DNA of 37,821 bases from Deinococcus rhizophilus (GCF_030271215.1 NZ_JASNGB010000008.1:1-37821); one strand, 5' to 3'; positions 11,382-25,639 are shown, counted from the first letter of the stretch. Numbers and translations are program-made. Notes: generated from the letters alone by a model not told the origin.

Positions 11382-11726
11382 CTACAGACCCAGCACCAAC
11401 CGCAGCCCGGCGTCTATCTCCTGCATGGCCGTGACGCTGAGTTCGGAAACCCGTTCGGTGAGTTCGGCCTTGTTGAGCGTCACCAGTGCCGAGACGTTCA
11501 CCACGCTGTCCTTCTGAAGCCGGGTACGGTGCGCTTCCAGAAGGACATTTCCCGGCGCGTCTGCCAGGGCGAGGTTGCTGGTCAGGACGGCAGCGATCAC
11601 TGTGGCGATGCGGCTGCGGTTGAAGCTGTCGGCCTGTATCACCAGCACCGGGCGAATAAGAGCCGGGCGGCTGCCCACAGGTTCCCCGAGGTCGGCCCAC
11701 CAGAGTTCGCCCCGCGAGATCACCAT
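11382..11726 (-). CDS. mazF: MazF/PemK-type endoribonuclease toxin
   Basis: 114 aa. The N-terminal RGELWWADLGEPVGSRPALIRPVLVIQAD is classic for MazF/PemK, a sequence-specific mRNA interferase that is normally held inactive by its antitoxin. The following RSRIATVIAAVLTSN gives the second conserved strand with the Thr-Ser active-site region. It overlaps the antitoxin gene by 7 nt, so the pair is co-translated. Local GC is clearly lower than in flanking housekeeping genes, consistent with transfer. Confidence 0.9.
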   Translation of the reverse strand: MVISRGELWWADLGEPVGSRPALIRPVLVIQADSFNRSRIATVIAAVLTSNLALADAPGNVLLEAHRTRLQKDSVVNVSALVTLNKAELTERVSELSVTAMQEIDAGLRLVLGL

Positions 11727-11956
11727 TCGTTGGCCTCGAAGGTCCGGCGGGCAGTCTCGCGCCTCACGGCGTCATCCTGCCCACCGCCTGACCCGTAGAT
11801 GCGGTCAAGTGCTGCCGTCACGTCCTCGCCGCTGTGCCGGGCCAGATACTCACGTAGGGCGGCCCGGTACAGCTCACTGCGGGTGAGACGGAGCTTCTGC
11901 GCGAGCGCCTCGGCCTGGGCGAAGGTCTGGTCGTCGAGGGAGATGGCGGTTTTCAC
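11720..11956 (-). CDS. Antitoxin with ribbon-helix-helix domain
   Basis: 78 aa. The N-terminal MKTAISLDDQTFAQAEALAQ with TRSELYRAALREYLARH is a ribbon-helix-helix (CopG/MazE-like) DNA-binding domain. The C-terminal 35 residues, charged and probably disordered until bound, should mask MazF. The GTG start has TATACT 6 nt upstream, inside a 17-bp palindrome, so autorepression of the mazEF transcript is expected. Confidence 0.86.
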   Translation of the reverse strand: MKTAISLDDQTFAQAEALAQKLRLTRSELYRAALREYLARHSGEDVTAALDRIYGSGGGQDDAVRRETARRTFEANEW

Positions 11957-11962
11957 AGGGGT

Positions 11963-11980
11963 AGTATAACTTAGTTATAC
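11963..11980. promoter_or_regulatory. Antitoxin promoter -10 and overlapping 17-bp operator palindrome
   Basis: GTATAACT-T-AGTTATAC (11964-11980) is a perfect palindrome in an otherwise GC-rich gap. The minus-strand -10 box TATACT (11963-11968) overlaps one arm, so a bound repressor would block RNA polymerase. Confidence 0.75.
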
Positions 11981-12022
11981 CCCCGGCCTGTCTGGTATGT
12001 AGGAGGTGCTGATGGTGACTGA

Positions 12023-13558
12023 TCAGCCACTTAACAGGCGACTTAGCCAGCGCAGCCGCTCACCTTCCTGCAACTCCGCCCAGGTCAACTCGGTGCCTTG
12101 CGCGAAATCGAAGTCGTCATTGCGGCGTTCGTAGACGCGCACGCCTTCCGCTGCGGCAGTCAGGATGACGGATGCCCCCAGCCGCAGGCCATAGGATTTG
12201 GCCTGTAGGAAGGCGTCGCGCCAGGCCCGTTCGCCGCCCACCCGGTATTTCACCTCCACCAGTGCCCGCACCCGCTGCTCAGGGGCCTTACCCGTCAGGC
12301 CGATAGCGTAGTCCGGGTAGACCCGCTCTCCACGCCCCATCCGCACTGGCAACTGCCGTAACCAGTCCTGCGCTTCCAGTCCCGCACGGTGCAGAAGCGG
12401 CTCAACCAGCTTGACCTCCACGTCGCGCTCGCTGGCGAGGGCGGCCAAGTTAATGGCCTCAGCCTCCGGGAAGCTGGGGACGCCTTCAGGCAAGGGACCT
12501 CGGGCGGCCATCAGGTCGAGAAAACGGTGGTATTCGGCGCGGCTCAGCGCCTTACCGCTCGCCCCCTGTAAGTTGGCCTTGACGTAGCGGTTCTGACCCA
12601 GCACGGAATCAGCGGCGATGTCCCGGAAGTGCAGGGCAGGCAGGCGCAGAGGCTGACCAATCTGCACCGTGTGTTTGTAGTGAAAAAAGGGGTCCTCGTA
12701 GGCGTCCACAACCACACGCCACAGCGAATGGGTCGCGCTGACGGGACTCCGGACATACATGATGCAGACGTCGCCCCGTCGCATGTCCAGATTGCCCTGC
12801 CAGTTGGCCTGCTCCACAGCCGCCTGTTCCTCCATCCAGTCCAGGTCACCGTTGTCCACCCCGCCGATCAGGAGCCAGGCTTGCCGGGGATGGGGGAGGT
12901 CGTCATTTAGGTCATCGGTGACGTAGTTGGGCGCAAAGTCATAGAGGAAGGCCAGGAGTCCCGGCGGCGTGAGGTCGTAAGTCTGCCGAAACTCCTGCAA
13001 GGCCGCGCAAACCTGGCCGTAGTACAGCCACCGTTCCAGGCGATTTTGCTTGGGGGGCACGGGTGGCAGGGCGATTCCGAACTCCTCGGCGATCCGACTG
13101 AGCAGGTAGTACCGCCCCACGAAGCCGTAGGGCACGAAAACATCGGGGTGCGCCAGATAGAGGCCGAGGCTGAGGAGCGGAAGATCAGCAAAGGCATGAT
13201 CCAGTTCCAGAACGTCCCCCGGTTCCTCGGACAGCCGTACGGTGCCGGAGTTGACCAGCGAGAGCAGCAGTTGCCGGGCTTCCTCGGCTGTGCCGCAGGG
13301 GAGACCTCTGGCCGCGTCCCTGACCGCCCCGATGTACTTCACGTCATCTGCGTGCAAGGTGACGTTTTCCCACGCCACCTCCTCGCCTTCCTCAGTCTCC
13401 AGGTGGGCCACGATCCAGTTACCCACACCCAGAAACGGTTCTAAAAGATCAGCGCGTTCTGCAAAATCGCTGAGGTCCTTGAAATAGTCCAGGGCGAGTT
13501 GACCGCCGTAAGTCTGGACGTACAGCTCGAAGGTGTAGAGATTGAGCTTGCCGGACAT
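12023..13558 (-). CDS. EVE-like/PUA-like domain fused to PD-(D/E)XK nuclease (putative modification-dependent restriction enzyme)
   Basis: 511 aa in three parts. Residues 1-210 are helical and unassigned. Residues 225-345 resemble the EVE (PUA-like) fold that reads modified bases in DNA (AWLLIGGVDN, then MRRGDVCIMYVRSP and the SLWRVVVDAYEDPFF strand). Residues 370-511 match the HsdR_N type of PD-(D/E)XK nuclease: Glu386, Asp416 in YPDYAIG, Glu435-x-Lys437 in LVEVKYR, then Gln452 in LQAKSYG. Start ATG 13558 has AGGAGG 5 nt upstream; in-frame residues further upstream look non-coding. TAGACT at 13608-13613 (minus) may be its -10. GC is below neighbours. It sits next to MazEF as a defence islet between ywbE and purF. 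Role is inferred from the domain combination. Confidence 0.72.
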   Translation of the reverse strand: MSGKLNLYTFELYVQTYGGQLALDYFKDLSDFAERADLLEPFLGVGNWIVAHLETEEGEEVAWENVTLHADDVKYIGAVRDAARGLPCGTAEEARQLLLSLVNSGTVRLSEEPGDVLELDHAFADLPLLSLGLYLAHPDVFVPYGFVGRYYLLSRIAEEFGIALPPVPPKQNRLERWLYYGQVCAALQEFRQTYDLTPPGLLAFLYDFAPNYVTDDLNDDLPHPRQAWLLIGGVDNGDLDWMEEQAAVEQANWQGNLDMRRGDVCIMYVRSPVSATHSLWRVVVDAYEDPFFHYKHTVQIGQPLRLPALHFRDIAADSVLGQNRYVKANLQGASGKALSRAEYHRFLDLMAARGPLPEGVPSFPEAEAINLAALASERDVEVKLVEPLLHRAGLEAQDWLRQLPVRMGRGERVYPDYAIGLTGKAPEQRVRALVEVKYRVGGERAWRDAFLQAKSYGLRLGASVILTAAAEGVRVYERRNDDFDFAQGTELTWAELQEGERLRWLSRLLSG

Positions 13559-13634
13559 AAGCCCTCCTGGCCAATGGCGTAAGAAAAACTGCCCTGTGAG
13601 ATAGGTCAGTCTAACGGCGACGTTGTCTGGGGGG

Positions 13635-17301
<3,667 letters not shown>

Positions 17302-17305
<4 letters not shown>

Positions 17306-17973
17306 GTCGTCACCTTTGCGGCCCGCAGGCTCTCGAACATCCCCCGCCCGTCCTCGCCGCCCAGCAGCAGCTCCACCGCCCGCTCGGGGTGGGGCATCAT
17401 GCCCAGCACGTTCCCGCGCTCGTTGACGATTCCGGCGATGTCGTTCAGCGAGCCGTTAGGGTTGTCCACATAACGGAAGACGACGCGTCCCTCGGTTTCC
17501 AGCCGCGCCACCGTTTCCGGATCGGCGTAGTAGTTGCCCTCGCCGTGCGCGATGGGGATTTCGATGGTCTGGCCCGGCTCATACGCTCCCGTAAAGGCCG
17601 TGTGCGCATTCTCCACCCGCAGGTGAACCGGAGCGCAGTGGAAGTGCAGGTCGCGGTTGCGCGACAGGGCTCCCGGCAGCAGCCCCGCCTCCGTGAGGAC
17701 CTGAAAGCCGTTGCACACGCCCAGCACATAGCCGCCGCGCTCGGCGTGAGCCTTGACCGCCGCCATGATCGGGCTGCGGGCCGCGATCGCCCCGGAGCGC
17801 AGGTGGTCGCCGTAGGAGAAGCCGCCGGGCAGGAACACCAGCTCGGTGCCCTCGGGCAGCCCAGCCTCGGTGTGCCACACGAACCGCGCGTCCGGGTCCA
17901 GGGTCAGGCGGGCGGCGTGCAGGGCGTCGGCGTCGCAGTTGGAGCCGGGGAACTGGATGACGGCGGTCCTCAC
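17302..17973 (-). CDS. purQ: Phosphoribosylformylglycinamidine synthase subunit PurQ (glutaminase)
   Basis: 223 aa class I glutamine amidotransferase that supplies ammonia to PurL. Signatures: [15 protein letters not shown] at the N-terminus, [18 protein letters not shown], nucleophile Cys in GVCNGFQVL, and the His-x-Glu pair in [10 protein letters not shown]. The start is GTG 17973 overlapping the cupin stop (GTGA). A longer in-frame reading exists upstream but lacks conservation and would overlap the cupin gene extensively. Confidence 0.95.
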
Positions 17974-18341
17974 AGGCGCTCCAGGTCGGTCACAGTGCGC
18001 TCGCCGCCCGCCGTGCCGGTGTTCACGGTCGAGGCGGGTTCCAGCAGCATCACCCACGTCTCGTCGCCCTCGGCAGCGGGGCAGTGCTCCACGCCGCGCG
18101 GCACGATCAGGAACTCGCCCTCCCGCACCAGCACGTCGCCGTCTCGGAAGCCCATCCGCATCGTCCCGCGTACGACGAGGAACAGCTCGTCCTCGTGCTC
18201 GTGGGCGTGCCAGAGGAACTCGCCCCGGAACCTGGCGAGCTTGACCTGCTGGCCGTTCAGCTCCCCGACGATCCTGGGACTCCACGCCTCGGTAAAGCGG
18301 CCGAACTTCTCCTCCAGATTCACCGTCTCGGGGTGGGTCAT
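17970..18341 (-). CDS. Single-domain cupin inside the purine operon
   Basis: 123 aa. Cupin motif 1 [15 protein letters not shown] retains the metal-binding His-x-His and Glu, and motif 2 [16 protein letters not shown] retains the second His. It therefore probably binds a metal. ATGA overlap with purS upstream and GTGA overlap with purQ downstream fix it within a tightly coupled translation unit. No enzymatic role can be read from sequence; small-molecule binding or a side-reaction linked to FGAM synthase is possible, but this is inference. Confidence 0.88.
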   Translation of the reverse strand: MTHPETVNLEEKFGRFTEAWSPRIVGELNGQQVKLARFRGEFLWHAHEHEDELFLVVRGTMRMGFRDGDVLVREGEFLIVPRGVEHCPAAEGDETWVMLLEPASTVNTGTAGGERTVTDLERL

Positions 18342-18604
18342 GCGCCCACCGGATCAGGCTCGGCCAGTTCCCAGCGGGCGTCCTCCATCACGGGGTTGCT
18401 CAGCACGTCCCGCGTGATGGCGGCGAGCTGGGCCTCGACCTCGGGACGCTCGCCCGTGACCGTCAGCTCGATCAGCTTGCCCACCCGCACGCCCGAGACG
18501 TTGGTGTGGTCCAGATGCGACAGCGCCCGCTCGACGGTGCGCCCCTGCGGATCGAGGATGGAGGGCTTGAGGGTCACGAACACTTTGGCGTGGTAGGTGG
18601 GCAT
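18338..18604 (-). CDS. purS: Phosphoribosylformylglycinamidine synthase subunit PurS
   Basis: 88 aa, standard PurS length; the structural adaptor between PurL and PurQ. Recognised from [23 protein letters not shown] and [14 protein letters not shown] at ATG 18604 is preferred to the upstream in-frame start at 18613; a GGAG sequence lies about 11 nt upstream. Its end overlaps the cupin start by 4 nt. purC lies 31 bp upstream. Confidence 0.95.
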   Translation of the reverse strand: MPTYHAKVFVTLKPSILDPQGRTVERALSHLDHTNVSGVRVGKLIELTVTGERPEVEAQLAAITRDVLSNPVMEDARWELAEPDPVGA

Positions 18605-18635
18605 GCAACACACTCCGTGGAAAAGGGGGCGAGGA

Positions 18636-19352
18636 TCAGCCGTGGGCGGGGGCAGTTACGCGGTGCAGCATCTCGGCGTAGGCATCCTCGACGCCGCCGA
18701 GGTCGCGGCGGAAGCGGTCCTTGTCGAGCTTCTCTCCGGTCGCCGCGTCCCAGAAGCGGCAGGTGTCGGGGCTGATCTCGTCGGCCAGCACGACCTGACC
18801 GTCGTGGGTGCGGCCGAATTCCAGCTTGAAGTCGATCAGGCGAATGCCGCGAGCGGTGAAATAAGGCGTGAGGAAATCGCGGACCTTCAGCGCCAGCTCG
18901 CGGAGGCGCGTCAGCTCCTCCTCGGTCGCCCAGCCCAGCGCCACCGCCGTGTCGGTGTTGATCAGGGGGTCACCCAGCGCGTCACTCTTGTAGCAGTATT
19001 CGACGACCGGGCGGGCCAACTCTGTCCCCTCCTCCAGCCCCAGCCGCTTGCAAAAGCTCCCGGCAGCCACGTTGCGCACGATCACCTCGACGGGGATGAT
19101 CTCCACCGCCCGCACCCGCTGCTCGCGCTCCGAGAGCCGCTCCAGAAAGTGTGTTGGAATCCCGGCCCCTTCCAGCAGGGGGTAGAGGTGCGCCGTGATC
19201 GCGTTGTTGATCTCGCCCTTGCCCGCGACCTGGGCCTTTTTCACCCCGTTGAAGGCGGTCGCGTCGTCCTTGTACTCCACGACGTACTCGTGGGGGTTGG
19301 CGGTGGCGTAGACCCGCTTGGCCTTGCCCTCGTAACGCTGCTCAAGCTTCAT
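18636..19352 (-). CDS. purC: Phosphoribosylaminoimidazole-succinocarboxamide (SAICAR) synthase
   Basis: 238 aa; joins CAIR and aspartate with ATP. Signatures: [11 protein letters not shown], the KDDATAFNG block, [26 protein letters not shown] and [17 protein letters not shown] 19352 has GGAGG 7 nt upstream. First gene of the minus-strand purC-purS-cupin-purQ-purL-purF operon; its leader is up to about 190 nt, shared with ribH on the other strand. Confidence 0.96.
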   Translation of the reverse strand: MKLEQRYEGKAKRVYATANPHEYVVEYKDDATAFNGVKKAQVAGKGEINNAITAHLYPLLEGAGIPTHFLERLSEREQRVRAVEIIPVEVIVRNVAAGSFCKRLGLEEGTELARPVVEYCYKSDALGDPLINTDTAVALGWATEEELTRLRELALKVRDFLTPYFTARGIRLIDFKLEFGRTHDGQVVLADEISPDTCRFWDAATGEKLDKDRFRRDLGGVEDAYAEMLHRVTAPAHG

Positions 19353-19357
19353 GTGGG

Positions 19358-19389
<32 letters not shown>

Positions 19390-19474
19390 ACGCTGGGGGG
19401 CGTGGGGCGTCTCGCGGGACGCGGGTGGAAGAGAGAGGGAGAGGGAACGCAGCCGGGGGGCTGCCGTGCTCCAC

Positions 19475-19491
19475 CTTAACACCGTGTTAAG
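19475..19491. promoter_or_regulatory. 17-bp perfect palindrome between purC and ribH (candidate operator)
   Basis: CTTAACAC-C-GTGTTAAG. It stands out as AT-rich in a GC-rich gap and is centred 58 bp before the ribH start. It could serve purC, ribH or both; the regulator is unknown. It does not match the RDRM radiation-response palindrome. Confidence 0.5.
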
Positions 19492-19527
19492 CCGCGCGGG
19501 TCAGGCGTCCCAGCCGCTCGGACACGG

Positions 19528-19533
19528 CACAAT
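19528..19533 (+). promoter_or_regulatory. -10 box of ribH (leaderless)
   Basis: CACAAT, 7 nt before ATG 19541. It overlaps the alternative in-frame ATG at 19532 and so argues against that start. Confidence 0.5.
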
Positions 19534-19540
19534 GCCCCCC

Positions 19541-20014
19541 ATGAACCGCACCGAAGCCACCCTGATCGCGACCGGGCTCAAGTTCGCCATCGTCAGCACG
19601 CGCTGGAACCATTTTCTGGTGGACCGGCTGGTGGAGGGGGCGCAGACGGCCTTCGTGCAGCACGGCGGCGACAGCGCCGACCTCGACCACTACCTGGTGC
19701 CCGGCTCCTTCGAGGTGCCGCTGGTCGCCCGGCGGCTGGCCGAGAGCGGGCGCTACGACGCGGTGGTGTGCCTGGGGGCGGTGATCCGGGGGGCGACCGA
19801 CCACTACGATTTCGTGGCGGGCGCGGCCACGAACGGCATCCTGAACTCGATGCTGCACACGGGCGTGCCCATCGCCTTCGGGGTGCTGACCACCGACACC
19901 ACCGAGCAGGCGATCGAGCGCTCCGGAACGAAGGCCGGCAACAAGGGCGGCGAGGCCGTCCTCGCCATGATCGAGACCGTCAACCTGCTGCGCCAGATTC
20001 CCGAGCGGGCCTGA
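19541..20014 (+). CDS. ribH: 6,7-dimethyl-8-ribityllumazine synthase
   Basis: 157 aa; penultimate step of riboflavin synthesis, normally a 60-mer or decamer shell. Signatures: [53 protein letters not shown] (with the catalytic His in the loop) and [30 protein letters not shown]. No FMN riboswitch is seen upstream. The 3' end overlaps the convergent prmC by 35 nt. Confidence 0.95.
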   Translation: MNRTEATLIATGLKFAIVSTRWNHFLVDRLVEGAQTAFVQHGGDSADLDHYLVPGSFEVPLVARRLAESGRYDAVVCLGAVIRGATDHYDFVAGAATNGILNSMLHTGVPIAFGVLTTDTTEQAIERSGTKAGNKGGEAVLAMIETVNLLRQIPERA

Positions 20015-20855
20015 TTCCGGGCGGCGGGGGAGTGGCCCGCACGAAGCGTTCCCGCCCAGCTAGGTCGGGCAGCACCTCGGCCTCCCAGCCCGCAGCCCGC
20101 AACTCCCCGGCCAGCGTGGGGGCATTGCGCGGGTCGAGTTCCAGCAGCAAGGCGCCGCCTGCAGTCAGGGCCGCTTGCGCTTCCGCCGCCAGAGGCCGCG
20201 CCACGTCCAGCCCGTCCGGTCCCGCGTAGAGGGCGAGGTCGGGATCAAACCTGACCTCGGGGTCGGCTCCGGCGCGGTCCCCGTCGGGGAGGTAGGGCGG
20301 GTTGCTCACGATCAGGTCGAAGGGACCGGGCAACCCCGCGAGCAGGCTGCCCTCCACGAAGGCCACGTCCAACCCGTTGAGCACGGCATTCTCGCGGGCC
20401 AGCGTCAGCGCCTGTGGGCTGAGGTCGGTCGCGGTGACGTGTGCGTCTGGCCGGGCCGCCTTCAGCCCCAGCGCGAGGGCACCCGTCCCCGTGCCCACGT
20501 CCAGCACGCGGGGAGCCGCCAGGGGGCGCAGCGCCTCCAGCGCGAGGTGCAGCAACCACTCGGTTTCCGGCCTCGGCACCAGCGCCCGCCCGTCGGTCCG
20601 CAGCCGCACGCCACCCCACTCCACCTCACCCAGCAGGTGCTGGAGGGGCACCCGCGCGATTCGGCGTTCCAGCAGCGCCCGCAGCCGCGCGGCGCCCTCG
20701 TCCGGCACCGCCTCCCCCGCGCGGGTCAGCAGCGCGGCTCCGGTCAGCCCCAGCGCGTGCGTGACCAGGGCGCGGGCGTCCGCCTCCGGGGAGGGGACGC
20801 CCGCCTCGCGCAGCCGCTCGCGGGCCCCGGTCAGCAGAGTGTGAAGGGTCGGCAC
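19980..20855 (-). CDS. prmC: Peptide chain release factor N5-glutamine methyltransferase
   Basis: 291 aa SAM-dependent enzyme that methylates the GGQ glutamine of release factors. N-terminal helical domain with [16 protein letters not shown] and [16 protein letters not shown] motif [13 protein letters not shown]; catalytic NPPYLP (about 184-189); C-terminal [11 protein letters not shown] start. Terminal overlap with convergent ribH. It follows khpB by 16 bp on the same strand, probably co-transcribed. Confidence 0.93.
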   Translation of the reverse strand: MPTLHTLLTGARERLREAGVPSPEADARALVTHALGLTGAALLTRAGEAVPDEGAARLRALLERRIARVPLQHLLGEVEWGGVRLRTDGRALVPRPETEWLLHLALEALRPLAAPRVLDVGTGTGALALGLKAARPDAHVTATDLSPQALTLARENAVLNGLDVAFVEGSLLAGLPGPFDLIVSNPPYLPDGDRAGADPEVRFDPDLALYAGPDGLDVARPLAAEAQAALTAGGALLLELDPRNAPTLAGELRAAGWEAEVLPDLAGRERFVRATPPPPGIRPARESGAAG

Positions 20856-20871
20856 GCGGACGGCCCCCGCC

Positions 20872-21462
<591 letters not shown>

Positions 21463-21468
21463 GAGAGC

Positions 21469-21474
21469 AGTGTA
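21469..21474 (-). promoter_or_regulatory. -10 box of khpB (leaderless)
   Basis: TACACT, 6 nt upstream of ATG 21462, directly after the terminator hairpin of the upstream cyclophilin gene. Confidence 0.55.
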
Positions 21475-21478
21475 CAGA

Positions 21479-21512
21479 GCAGGGGGCAGAAGCCGCCGCC
21501 TCTGCCCCCTGC
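21479..21512 (-). terminator. Hairpin terminator of the cyclophilin gene
   Basis: Perfect 12-bp stem GCAGGGGGCAGA / TCTGCCCCCTGC with a 10-nt loop. No T-tract, so it may act as a Rho-assisted or transcript-end structure. Confidence 0.5.
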
Positions 21513-21525
21513 CCATCTGCCGCGT

Positions 21526-22113
<588 letters not shown>

Positions 22114-22120
22114 GGGGGGC

Positions 22121-22126
22121 ATTGTA
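22121..22126 (-). promoter_or_regulatory. -10 box of the cyclophilin gene (leaderless)
   Basis: TACAAT on the minus strand, 7 nt before the ATG; rules out the in-frame start at 22122, which lies inside the box. Confidence 0.65.
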
Positions 22127-22186
22127 ACGGGTTGCCCGTCGCCCGCCCCCAGTCGCCAGGAAGGGCCAGCCCCACCGCGAGGCTCT

Positions 22187-23422
<1,236 letters not shown>

Positions 23423-23427
23423 GGGCG

Positions 23428-24042
23428 TCACTCTACGGCCCCCGGCAGCCTCAGCGTGAGGTCGTCGGCCATCTGGGGCGTGCGCGGCGCGGCTCCTTGC
23501 GTGACCCGCCAGTACACGCCCTTTTCGCGCGCGAGCAGGCCCAGCCCGATCAGTTCGCGGCGCAGGGTGAAGAAGTCGGGGTGGTACTCGGCCAGCGCGT
23601 CACTCACCTCGCGCTCGCTGTAGGTGCGCCCCGGCTCGAACAGGGCGGCGAGTTCGCGGAGGATCACGTCGCGTTTCTTGCGCTGGGCGGGAATCCGGGT
23701 GAGCTTGCCGTCCCGCATGAAGGCCCGCAGCACCCGCGCCCGGTAGGGGTCCTCGGGGGCAGGCGGGGCCGCCTCGCCGCGCACCAGGGCGCTCAGCGTG
23801 AGGTCGAGGGCGGGGCGGTTCGCTCCGAACAGGCGGTGGTGGCCGTCGGGCCGCACGGTCATCAGTCCGGCCTCGGTCAGGTGCGAGAGGTGGTGGCTGA
23901 CCGTGGCGGGCGCGAGGTTCAGCAGCCGGGCCAGCGTCTCGCCGGACAGGGCCTCTTCCCAGGTCAGCCGCAGCAGGGTCACCCGGGCGGGGTGGGACAG
24001 GGCGCGGAAGAGGGCGGCCTGATCGTTCGCGGAGGCCCTCAC
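23428..24042 (-). CDS. ArsR-like HTH regulator with C-terminal DUF2087 domain
   Basis: 204 aa. A winged helix (about residues 6-75; [13 protein letters not shown], then [20 protein letters not shown] as recognition region) is followed by a DUF2087-type C-terminal domain (about 105-185; [22 protein letters not shown] and [24 protein letters not shown]). No ArsR metal-binding CxC is present, so the effector is probably not a metal. GTG overlaps the stop of the 79-aa gene upstream (GTGA). Confidence 0.85.
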   Translation of the reverse strand: MRASANDQAALFRALSHPARVTLLRLTWEEALSGETLARLLNLAPATVSHHLSHLTEAGLMTVRPDGHHRLFGANRPALDLTLSALVRGEAAPPAPEDPYRARVLRAFMRDGKLTRIPAQRKKRDVILRELAALFEPGRTYSEREVSDALAEYHPDFFTLRRELIGLGLLAREKGVYWRVTQGAAPRTPQMADDLTLRLPGAVE

Positions 24043-24278
24043 CGGGCCACCTCCCGGGGCCAGGGCCGCTCCCCGTGCGCGACGAGGTGAGACGCGGCGT
24101 AGATCTCCAGGGCAGCCCGCAGGGTGTCCAGCCGGGCCTGCGCCCTGGCCTGCCCCCCCCGGTCCCCCTCCGCCCGTGCCAGGCGCACGTCCCGCTCGGC
24201 ATTCGTGAGCAGGCCGTCCAGAATGCGGCGGTACTGGGTGTTCATATGGGCCTGCGCGTTCATCTGCTCCTGTTCCAT
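24039..24278 (-). CDS. Small charged helical protein co-transcribed with the ArsR-like regulator
   Basis: 79 aa, rich in Glu, Arg, Gln and Ala; predicted mostly helical, possibly coiled-coil (residues 14-60). No family recognised. ATG 24278 has GAGGAG 6 nt upstream. Coupled to the regulator by a 4-nt overlap, so it may be a partner or a regulated product. A palindrome (24309-24326) lies about 30 bp upstream. Confidence 0.65.
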   Translation of the reverse strand: MEQEQMNAQAHMNTQYRRILDGLLTNAERDVRLARAEGDRGGQARAQARLDTLRAALEIYAASHLVAHGERPWPREVAR

Positions 24279-24308
24279 TTCGACTCCTCTCGAACCCAAT
24301 CTAAGACG

Positions 24309-24326
24309 TTTCGAGACTTATCGAAA
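24309..24326. promoter_or_regulatory. Inverted repeat upstream of the ArsR-like operon
   Basis: TTTCGA-GACTTA-TCGAAA in an AT-rich patch. ArsR-type proteins generally bind such imperfect AT-rich dyads in their own promoter. Autoregulation is inference. Confidence 0.5.
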
Positions 24327-24358
24327 TAAGACAGATGGCCTAGCGGTTCTGCCTCCGG

Positions 24359-24364
24359 TACGCT
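24359..24364 (+). promoter_or_regulatory. -10 box of membrane gene at 24370
   Basis: TACGCT, 5 nt before ATG 24370. Confidence 0.4.
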
Positions 24365-24369
24365 GGTTC

Positions 24370-24660
24370 ATGCGCCGCCGCCTGCCCATTCTGGCTGCCC
24401 TGCTGTGGGCGCTCCTGACCTTCGGGCCGCTGCTGGGGGTGCTGATCGCCTCGGTGGTGGCGGGGGCCTTTGGCTGCCGACTGGACGAGGCCGGAAGTTA
24501 TCCCTGCGTAGTCGCCGGGGTGGACGTGGGGGGCCTGCTGTCCACGCTGTTCGTGATGGGGTGGCTGATGCTGCTGACCCTGCCGCTGGGGGCGGCGCTG
24601 GGAGCCGCCGGACTGGTGGTATGGCTCGCGGCCCGCCGCAGGTTGGGCCAGCGCCGCTAG
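24370..24660 (+). CDS. Two-TM membrane protein, unknown function
   Basis: 96 aa. Two hydrophobic segments (about residues 7-34 and 53-88) are separated by a polar loop with two cysteines (GCRLDEAGSYPC) that would lie outside the membrane and could form a disulphide. Basic ends (MRRRLP and AARRRLGQRR) place both termini in the cytoplasm by the positive-inside rule. No family recognised. Convergent with trmL, 10 bp apart. Confidence 0.65.
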   Translation: MRRRLPILAALLWALLTFGPLLGVLIASVVAGAFGCRLDEAGSYPCVVAGVDVGGLLSTLFVMGWLMLLTLPLGAALGAAGLVVWLAARRRLGQRR

Positions 24661-24670
24661 GTCCCCTGCC

Positions 24671-25150
24671 TCACCACCCCTCGATCTGCCGCCCTGCCTC
24701 GAACGCCGCTATTCCCGCCGCCACCGCCAGGTTCAGGCTGCGGCCCCCGCCGGGCTGGGGCAGCTTGAGCGTGGGCAGGCCCTCCCGCAGCCAGGAGGGG
24801 AGGCCGCGTGACTCCGGGCCGAACAGCAGGTGGTCACCCCGCTGAAAGCCCGCCCGCGTGTGCAGCGTCTCGGCGTGGGTGGAAAAGGCCCACACCCGCG
24901 CCTGTGCGGGCAGGCTGGCCTGATACGCCGTCCAGTTCGCGTGTTCGTGCAGCGTCACGCCCTCCAGATAGTCCATCACCGCGCGGCGAAACTCGCGGTC
25001 GTGCAGGTGGAAGCCGAAGGGCCGGATCAGGTGCAGCTCGGCCCCGAGGACAGCGCAGGTGCGGGCCACGTTGCCGACATTCCCGGCCTTTTCCGGCTCG
25101 AACAGCACGACGTGGAGGAGGGGGTCACCCACGGGCGGTTCAGTCCCCAT
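24671..25150 (-). CDS. trmL: tRNA (cytidine/uridine-34-2'-O)-methyltransferase, SPOUT class
   Basis: 159 aa, the length of minimal SPOUT enzymes such as TrmL. Signatures: [31 protein letters not shown] and the trefoil-knot C-terminus [22 protein letters not shown]. TrmL 2'-O-methylates the wobble base of tRNA-Leu in E. coli. It starts inside the last codons of ispF (11-nt overlap), so the two are co-transcribed. Confidence 0.92.
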   Translation of the reverse strand: MGTEPPVGDPLLHVVLFEPEKAGNVGNVARTCAVLGAELHLIRPFGFHLHDREFRRAVMDYLEGVTLHEHANWTAYQASLPAQARVWAFSTHAETLHTRAGFQRGDHLLFGPESRGLPSWLREGLPTLKLPQPGGGRSLNLAVAAGIAAFEAGRQIEGW

Positions 25151-25634
25151 CGCGCACCAGCAGCGCGGTCACGCGGACCTGCACGTGGTCCGGGGCCAGC
25201 CCCTCGGAGGTCTTGAAGCTCACGCCGACCTCCGTTTCGGGGAGGCCCAGCAGCCCCGCCACCGTGCGGGCGATCTCGGCCCGCAGCGGCCCCAGCTTGG
25301 GGCGGTCGAGGGTGACCACCAGGGCCACATTCGCCGGGCGGTACTTCCACTCCCGCACCAGCGCGAGGCTGTCCTGGAGAATTACCCGCGAATCCAGCCC
25401 CGCGTGCTCGGCGGCCGTGTCCGGGTAGTAGTGCCCGATATCCCCCAGCGCGAGGCCCGAGAGCAGGGCGTCCGCGACCGCGTGCAGCACGGCGTCCCCG
25501 TCCGAGTGGGCCACCGCGCCGCGCGCCGCGTGCGGAATGGGGACGCCGCCCAGCACCAGGAGACGGCCTGCCTCCAGCCGGTGTGCGTCCTCGCCGTAGC
25601 CGATGCGGTAGGGAAGGGGAGAGGGGAGGGTCAT
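25140..25634 (-). CDS. ispF: 2-C-methyl-D-erythritol 2,4-cyclodiphosphate synthase
   Basis: 164 aa; MEP pathway of isoprenoid precursors, a zinc enzyme. Signatures: [11 protein letters not shown] (Asp and His zinc ligands), [20 protein letters not shown] (third ligand), [10 protein letters not shown], and FKTSEGLGLAP-like [13 protein letters not shown] at the C-terminus. It feeds the same lipid route as uppS. Leaderless: TAAGCT lies 6 nt before ATG. Confidence 0.95.
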   Translation of the reverse strand: MTLPSPLPYRIGYGEDAHRLEAGRLLVLGGVPIPHAARGAVAHSDGDAVLHAVADALLSGLALGDIGHYYPDTAAEHAGLDSRVILQDSLALVREWKYRPANVALVVTLDRPKLGPLRAEIARTVAGLLGLPETEVGVSFKTSEGLAPDHVQVRVTALLVRDGD

Positions 25635-25639
25635 GGGAG

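Noticed and set aside
11964..11980. RDRM (DdrO radiation-response operator)
   Set aside because: Same length, but the sequence differs from the TTATGTTATTAACATAA-type motif, and the downstream genes are mazEF.
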